NCBI GenBank assembly: GCA_021399445.1 | Contig: JAJTUQ010000011.1 | Location: 124,001 to 188,000 of the forward strand | Length of the DNA: 64,000 nt | Direction: 5' to 3' | From: Xylogone sp. PMI_703 | Taxonomy: Eukaryota; Ascomycota; Leotiomycetes | Shown: one piece after another, positions 58,001-64,000 of the stretch | How the letters are laid out: the number at the start of each line of letters is the position of its first letter | Numbering within the stretch: position 1 is the first letter of the stretch | The notes under the pieces: generated by a model | Database searches by the model: none | Told to the model about the DNA's origin: nothing | What the model saw: only the letters and a program-made list of their open reading frames with translations | Position numbers and translations under genes: made by a program

Positions 58001-60346
58001 GGGCTAAAGACGGGTATATCAGCAGTCTTATCCTTCATGAAACTATGGAACAGCCTCATATTACTCCTGTTGAGGTATCTGCAAAGTCACGGCCGAAGAT
58101 TAAAAGTGTTACACAGGATGATGTCACAGATCTAACTCGAAAAACTGGCGATATTACAGTTTACAAATATTATTTCAAGTCTATCGGCTGGCCAAGAGCT
58201 GCTGTATTTTTCTGTAGCACTGCATTTCAGGTTTTCTGTACATACTTTCCACGTAAGTAAGTCCTAAAATATGACAGGAAAATGCTAATAACCTCAGAAA
58301 TTTGGCTTAAATGGTGGAGCGAGAAGAATGGTGGCGAGATAGGCAAATATATGAGTTTCTATATTATCCTCGCATGCCTTACCATTACTTTTAGAATCAT
58401 GACTCTATGGTTTGTACAATCCTTCCACTTCGCAAAAGTTCTCTGCAAAATTCTATCTAGATTAAGACAGTTCTTAATCTACTTGAATCACTCAAGTCTA
58501 TTTATAGTGGTTAATAAAGCCAAAATTTTGTGTGGCTTGTTTTAGAAAGTATTGGATTATTTCTACCTGCTACATCATCTAATACTTTCGGAGTCCCATC
58601 TGCTGCCTATGATCAAGATGAATGCTAAATGATCAAAGGTCAGCTCTCATACTGATATCGCCAAGATCGTCAGCCCAACTACACAGCACTCTTCTTAAGA
58701 CAACAATCAAGTATGCTATCCTCTCCAAATCTATTGATTGCGTACTAAAGTTCAATAGTGTACCGCAGTCCTATTTCTCCGAAACAGATGTTGGAATTAC
58801 ACTGAACCGATTCAGTCAGGATATTGGCCTGATCGATCACAATCTACCGTTAGCTGCTGCAATATGTGTTATTCGTAAGGCATGATTCTATTTTGCAGCA
58901 TTCCTAGGCTAACTCTATCAGAAAGCTTTTCAAGCATCACACAAGCGGCACTGATTTCACAAGGCTCGGGCTTCATGGCAATAACAATACCGTTCGTCAT
59001 AGTCATCATTTATTTCTTACAGATGATCTATCTTCGAACGTCTCGTACGCATTTTTCTTATTAAGTTAAATTCCCTCTTATCTAAATTAACTATTCTAAG
59101 GCTGCCGTGTTTAGGTCAACTTCGTTTCATAGATTTGGAGGCCAGAAGTCCCGTTTATACACATTTTCTAGAAACTCTAGAAGGACTATCTACGATCCGC
59201 GCTTTTGGATGGCAGAATCCATCATTAGCAACAAGCACTAAGCTCGTAGATATCAGCCAACGGCCTTACTACCTACTCTACTGTATTCAACGGTGGCTAA
59301 ATCTGGTTCTCAATTTGATTGTGTCAGTTATGGCGATCATCGTTGTTGCATTGGCGGTCAAGCTAAACTCTACTACGAGTGCTGCTTCTATTGGTATCGC
59401 CTTAAATAATGTTCTAGGATTCACCCAGTCTCTTTCAGTGCTAGTCACCAACTGGACTCAACTTGAGACTTCTCTTGGCTCTGTTGCACGGTTGAGAAAC
59501 TTTGAAGTAACAGTAAAGTCTGAGAATAAGCCAGAGGAGACCGTAGTTCCACCACCGGACTGGCCATCGCACGGTGCTGTTGAATTCAAGAATGTAACTG
59601 CGTCCTATGGAGACTCATCTTCGGTGCCAACTCTTCAAAACATATCCATGTCTATACTACCTGGGCAGAAAATAGGTATTTGCGGTAGGACGGGAAGGCA
59701 AGTCTATTCGCGAGCTTTGAAGTTATTACGGCTAACATTACACAGTGGTAAAAGTACTCTCTTATTGACCTTGCTTCGACTTTTAGAAATACAATCAGGT
59801 ACCATTCTGATAGACGGGTTAGACCTCCAGACAATACAACGAGAAGAAATTAGGACTCGTCTCGTTACGATTCCCCAGGACCCTTTCATTATCAACGAGA
59901 CAGTTCGAATCAATGCAGATCCCGAGGGATCTGTACCAGACTCCGTTATCTTTGACGCTCTATCAAAAGTTCAACTGTTAGAAATCATCAATTCTCGAGG
60001 TGGACTTGATGCTCAAATGAAATCTCAACCTCTTTCTCATGGTCAACAGCAGCTTTTTTGTCTCGCTAGAGCTTTGATACGTAAGAGCAAGATCCTGGTC
60101 TTGGATGAGGCGACCAGCAATGTGGATGGCGAGACGGATCAGCTTATGCAAAATATCATTCGCAGTGAATTCGAAGAGCAAACAATTATTACAGTTGCCC
60201 ATCGGCTAGATACTATAATGGACTCAGACATGATTGCAGTCCTTGATGGGGGACAACTTGTAGAGTTCGGTCCTCCAAAAGAATTACTTGGGAAACAGTC
60301 ACTATTTAGAGACATGTATGGAGGATCTGTGCATCAAGCTCAGTGA
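55075..60346 (+). CDS. ABC transporter, ABCC/MRP type, multi-exon
   Basis: Full ABCC layout: N-terminal membrane region (FDFTLLFEQTILSI), TMD1, NBD1, TMD2, NBD2. Exons joined by phase: 55075-55308, 55362-55893, 55986-56212, 56262-56541, 56590-56823, 56871-57643, 57702-57864, 57917-58252 and 58298 to about 58410; then segments from about 58645 to 60346. NBD1 has Walker A GPVGSGKST, signature LSGGQKQR and Walker B IIVLDDILSALD. NBD2 has Walker A GRTGSGKST, formed across a GC-AG intron (59698-59745), then LSHGQQQLFCLARAL, ILVLDEATSNVD and the H-loop VAHRLDT. The junction between 58410 and 58645 cannot be joined cleanly by eye and may hide a defect. It likely exports a metabolite or xenobiotic across a membrane; similar pumps accompany secondary-metabolite clusters. 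Substrate unknown. Confidence 0.85.
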
Positions 60347-62317
60347 TAAATAACCCAGACCATTATACAAGAATAGAATTAAGTATTCACTCTTCTCGAT
60401 ACTTGCGCTGTTGTTAGTTCTTCGTATCCGCCATACTAAAAGCTGCTATTGGCGAGATATCGTTAATGTGGCCTTTGCTGTAACCCCTTTCTTGTTACTG
60501 TAGAAACGATTTCCTCGTATTGGTCATTTTCACTTCTCTTAAAATGGTCTTTGCTAATTCTATGCCGTAAAGCCTGGGCAAGCTATAACGAGATATAGAT
60601 TTGAATGGGAAGATTAGGCAGGATTATGTCAACTGTGTTAAGAGAATCCTGTTTCTTAAACTTGAATTTAAATGAAGAGAGAACTAAATAGTGTATTACA
60701 GTTCAAATTTGACCATTAATTAACGTTGATATATCTATTCATGAATAGATGTTATTGTTATTAGTAATAATTAGTACAAGTTAGTTAAAAATTCAGATCA
60801 ATTAGAGCCAATTTTGCTAGGTATCGATAAAACTCATCATAATTATATCTGTTACGCCAGAGATCTCTTTACTCACACAGTTGCACTGCCAAATGCATTT
60901 AACTTATAGCTGAGTCTACCTGGTAGAAGTTATAGGAGTGCTTTCAAATCACATAACGTTTCCTCCCCTCCTATTCTAATGGTGAATTTGCTGGTTACTC
61001 TTCTACTATACTCTACGGCCTTACCAGTAGTTCTTACATCAATTATGTCTCTATGTTATGTAGTTGGTGTATGTCCTGATACTGGTAATACATTCAATAA
61101 AAAATAGGGCCGTACCTCTATATCTTCGTAATAAGTGCTGAGGAGTCCCTCATTCAGGACTGTTCTCTGCAACTGAGCAAATTATGTTGCCCTATTTGTT
61201 AGGTTTTAAGGCTTCAAGAAAGACAATCCAATCTCCTTAAAGCGATTCTATGTCAACGGAAAACTAGAGGTGTTCTTTGTTTGCAAATTTTCGGCCTTTT
61301 CGGCCTTTTCGTATATAGTATTCTGATGCTTAGAAACAGCACAGTATTTGAGTAATGCCACATTGTGAAGGGGCTGATTAATCCTCGCCGTACACGTACA
61401 GGTTGCACAACTTGACACTCTGGCACAAATCTAATCATTGCATCAATGAGCACGCGACGTAGACCAGTGAAGTCGGCTTCTTAACATACTCGTCGCAAAG
61501 TTCTTTTCCATCTGGTTGGCTAGCCAGTTTCGGCCTTAGAAGAGCGACCGAGGGAAAGGTCAGTTTGGGCCAATCAGATAATCCCCGGACTGCATAATCT
61601 TCCAGGTACCACCTCACTTCTTACCATGTATATCGCCGCTCTATAACCGCAATAAATCTCACTGCATACTTACCTTGGCTACATGCGCTCCTCTACCAAT
61701 CGGAATTCATAAGGCGCCAGCCCTTGCAGTAGCTATTTACTGCTACTGTACTATTATATTGGCACTTGCACAGTTCGATCAATTAAGTCTATGCTGTTTG
61801 AGCTTACGGTAATTATATCCTCTATCTCACGGCTTTAATCATGGCTTCAGTGCCAACCCCATACCAAACTCTAGGTACACCTGTGCCCTTTTCAGTACAG
61901 CGTGAAATCGGTAGTAAATGGACCGGCGAGGCAGAAGAATATCGTAATAACAACATCAGTACACTGTAGTAGATGCGATAGATCATCCAATTAGCTGTTT
62001 TTCCGTGTGAAGAGTAACTCCCATTTGTTGTGCCTTGTACCACTTCCTCGTAGGAAAACCAGTGGTGCTATGCATATACACCGTCTGTCTACTTGTGGTA
62101 ACAAGATCTGTACGGGCATATAGTAGGTTCCCGGCCCATGGTTCTATCTTATAAGCTGTATGCCTAGTTTAAAGTATTAGTTTAAGGAAGTCCAAGCAAC
62201 AAACAGCACACTGCTTATATTCCTACTATTAGAAGTGCTTTCCCCATTGTATATTACGAGTTGTCTCACCTCTTCACCTATCACTCTGGTATAGTTTTTG
62301 ACCAAATTAACGTCGAC
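60347..62317. other. 2-kb intergenic region with a possible CHAT-protein fragment
   Basis: At 61435-61617 (minus) RWYLEDYAVRG resembles the opening of CHAT-type domains of fungal TPR proteins, but nothing else supports a gene. No other feature seen. Confidence 0.3.
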
Positions 62318-63152
62318 ATGGTTGCCCTTAATCATCTGTTACTCAGACTTTCTCTCGCCAATCTCCCCATCTTTACATCCGCCAACCCTCTCTCCAACCG
62401 TGACCCCAGCAATCAACGTCCCCTAGGCTGGAAGCACCCAGACGTTGAGGCCGCCGAACATGATGGTTTCTATTTTGAAAACCCAGAGACAGACTGCAAA
62501 TACGTCTCTCAACCCTTCATCTATAAAGCCTTTAAGACTCTGGAAACGGACATGAGTAGGCTCTTCACTCTCATTTACAAAGACGTGCATTTCACTATCG
62601 TCGGCAACCATCCTGGTGCCGGCGTGTATCATGACTTGATGCATTTCTATGTAAATGCATTACGACGAGTTGCCATTGTGGGGAGTGAGCACCCGGATAA
62701 ATTTCGTGTGATCCCCAAGGCAATTCATGGGGGCTGCAACCAGGAATGGTCTGTGCAAGAAATGAATTTTCAGGGCTTGTCAAATAGCGGTACGTTTTCC
62801 CTTTCTCGATATTTCTCATCTTCGAGCTACTCTGTACTGATGAGTTACCAAAGGAACCCCGTTCGATATCATCAACGTCTGGATAACTCGCTGGTCTGAA
62901 AAGGAGCAGATGGTTGAGGTCCGTACCTACATCGATTCGATGAAAGTCACACAGCTCTTACATGAGAATGAAAACTGGTGGAACTCGACCCGTCATATTC
63001 ATCACTACGAGTGGATGCCAGGTCCAACTGGTATGCCAAACTTAACGGAGCTGTACTCACTAATGCCCGAAGAGGATAGACCAAGGGGACATGCCCCTGG
63101 TGAGGGACTCGAGGGGAGAGTTCTGGGGTATCTACCTCCGCAGTGGGAATAA
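62318..63152 (+). CDS. SnoaL/NTF2-like protein with hydrophobic N-terminus
   Basis: Exons 62318-62789 and 62854-63152 (64-nt intron, GTACGT donor, AAAG acceptor) join to 256 residues. The first 22 residues are hydrophobic and may be a secretion signal. The body, with FKTLETDMSRLFTLIYKDVH, GNHPGAGVYHDLMHFYVNAL, then FDIINVWITRWSEKEQMVE and TYIDSMKVTQLLHENE, has the pattern of SnoaL-like (NTF2-fold) proteins. That family includes polyketide cyclases and many fungal proteins of unknown role. The ATG at 62318 is preferred because the frame upstream has no conserved sequence. The gene appears intact. Together with the ABC transporter it could belong to a metabolite pathway, which is inference. Confidence 0.8.
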
Positions 63153-64000
63153 GCTCTATATGGTTATGAAAGGAATATGTGCAAGGTGATAACATTGGAT
63201 CTGATGGAGGATGGAAATTCCATATTGATTTCTATAGAGTGCCATTCTTATATTGATTGTCATAGAGATGATATTTTCAAACAGCATTTAAGCACAAATA
63301 TTCAATGCAAGCAATTTACTATTCATGATGCAGGCCTCTATTTATCATGACAAGACGCCGCAGCGTATAGCCATCTACCAATGTCATGTCTGGGAGTTTC
63401 TGATCTCTAATAAGTTTTCCGATCGACTAATCTATGAATTTGGAAACCTAAGGCCCTGGTAGGGGACTTTGAGTCTGCTAGTTTCAAAATAATGAAGCAT
63501 GCCATCCTTCTACAATAGCGTAAATATTAGAAAATGTCATGACTGTATGCAATTATCTAAAGAGGACGAGGGTACCCTGCTGGAGACAACCTGTAGGGTG
63601 CTTCGTCGCGGATTCTACGGCTGCCACACCTCTACTGAGGAGCCTAGGCAGAGATTGGAGGTATTAACTTAGATGGGATGTAAAGAGAGCTGGGCGAGTC
63701 CTCAACACTGTTGACGATCTGGCTGTATTACATTAGGATTATCATGCCATATTTACTTTGAAACATAAATTTTATATACATCAATCTACCAAATAGAACA
63801 AATATTATAGTATTTCTTTTAAATATGTAGCTGTGGGTATACTACGCTCCCACCTGCTCACAGTACGTATTGTATACGTACGGGTGAACTTGGTGGTTTG
63901 GTAGTAAGATGGTGATGTATTAGAGTGGGTGCGGGTGGAGGAGTAGAACACTCCCCCTTCCCGATTGGGACTAGCTCTAGGTACACGTGACCGGATCCCA
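63153..64000. other. intergenic, right edge of window
   Basis: No gene seen. A palindromic GTATTGTATACGTACG-type stretch lies near 63870 and G/T-rich sequence follows. Confidence 0.4.

Noticed and set aside
61253..61617. Possible CHAT-domain gene on the minus strand
   Set aside because: Only a short RWYLEDYAVRG-like word fits. The surrounding frames do not continue the domain.

Overview
The window looks like an accessory, transposon-rich region of a filamentous ascomycete (Pezizomycotina) nuclear genome. The reasons are short introns of about 45-70 nt with GTATGT/GTAAGT-type donors and CTAAY-like branch sites, a Zn(II)2Cys6 regulator and other fungus-specific families, and fungal transposon classes (hAT, Tan1/Fot-like pogo, Tc1/mariner, piggyBac, Helitron, Tad1-like LINE, LTR remnants). 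One transposon copy differs from its better-kept relative mainly by C-to-T and G-to-A changes, which fits RIP. The species cannot be named from the sequence.

Genes whose splicing can be joined in frame by eye: a short-chain dehydrogenase (734-1996, minus, six exons), a second short-chain dehydrogenase (9610-10694, plus), a GMC oxidoreductase (28697-30591, minus), a fungal transcription-factor-domain protein without a visible zinc cluster (47288-49345, minus), a long ABCC-type ABC transporter (55075-60346, plus, one unresolved internal junction) and a SnoaL/NTF2-like protein with a hydrophobic N-terminus (62318-63152, plus). Broken genes lie between them: an acetolactate synthase fragment (4300-4690), an MFS transporter N-terminus (6789-7461), a small cysteine-rich secreted protein whose expected start codon is ATT (11725-11997), a BBE-type FAD oxidase (12626-14243), a Zn2Cys6 regulator split by an hAT element (15319-20051) and a secreted protein with a frameshift (24366-24958). 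Oxidoreductases, transporters, regulators and a SnoaL-like protein together resemble tailoring and export genes of a secondary-metabolite locus. No PKS, NRPS or terpene synthase core gene is visible, so that reading is an inference; part of the set is decaying.

Mobile DNA by position: Tc1/mariner relic (2539-3591), RIP-mutated Tan1-like copy (5038-5590), solo LTR (5607-6031), a 330-bp TIR element carrying a transposase HTH fragment (8151-8481), a complete hAT element with an intact transposase and an 8-bp target duplication (15912-18545), piggyBac relic (26020-27789), Tad1-like LINE (31735-35660, minus), a large degenerate Helitron (about 37040-45000, minus) with tandem coiled-coil-coding repeats, a Tan1-like element with both TIRs (45173-47028), and a nested cluster at 50252-52860 containing two MITEs with long, almost perfect TIRs. 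A 206-208 bp TIR family occurs three times (14950, 36103, 50252). The third copy is interrupted by a 239-bp MITE, and the other copies show the empty site.

No tRNA, rRNA or CRISPR feature could be supported.
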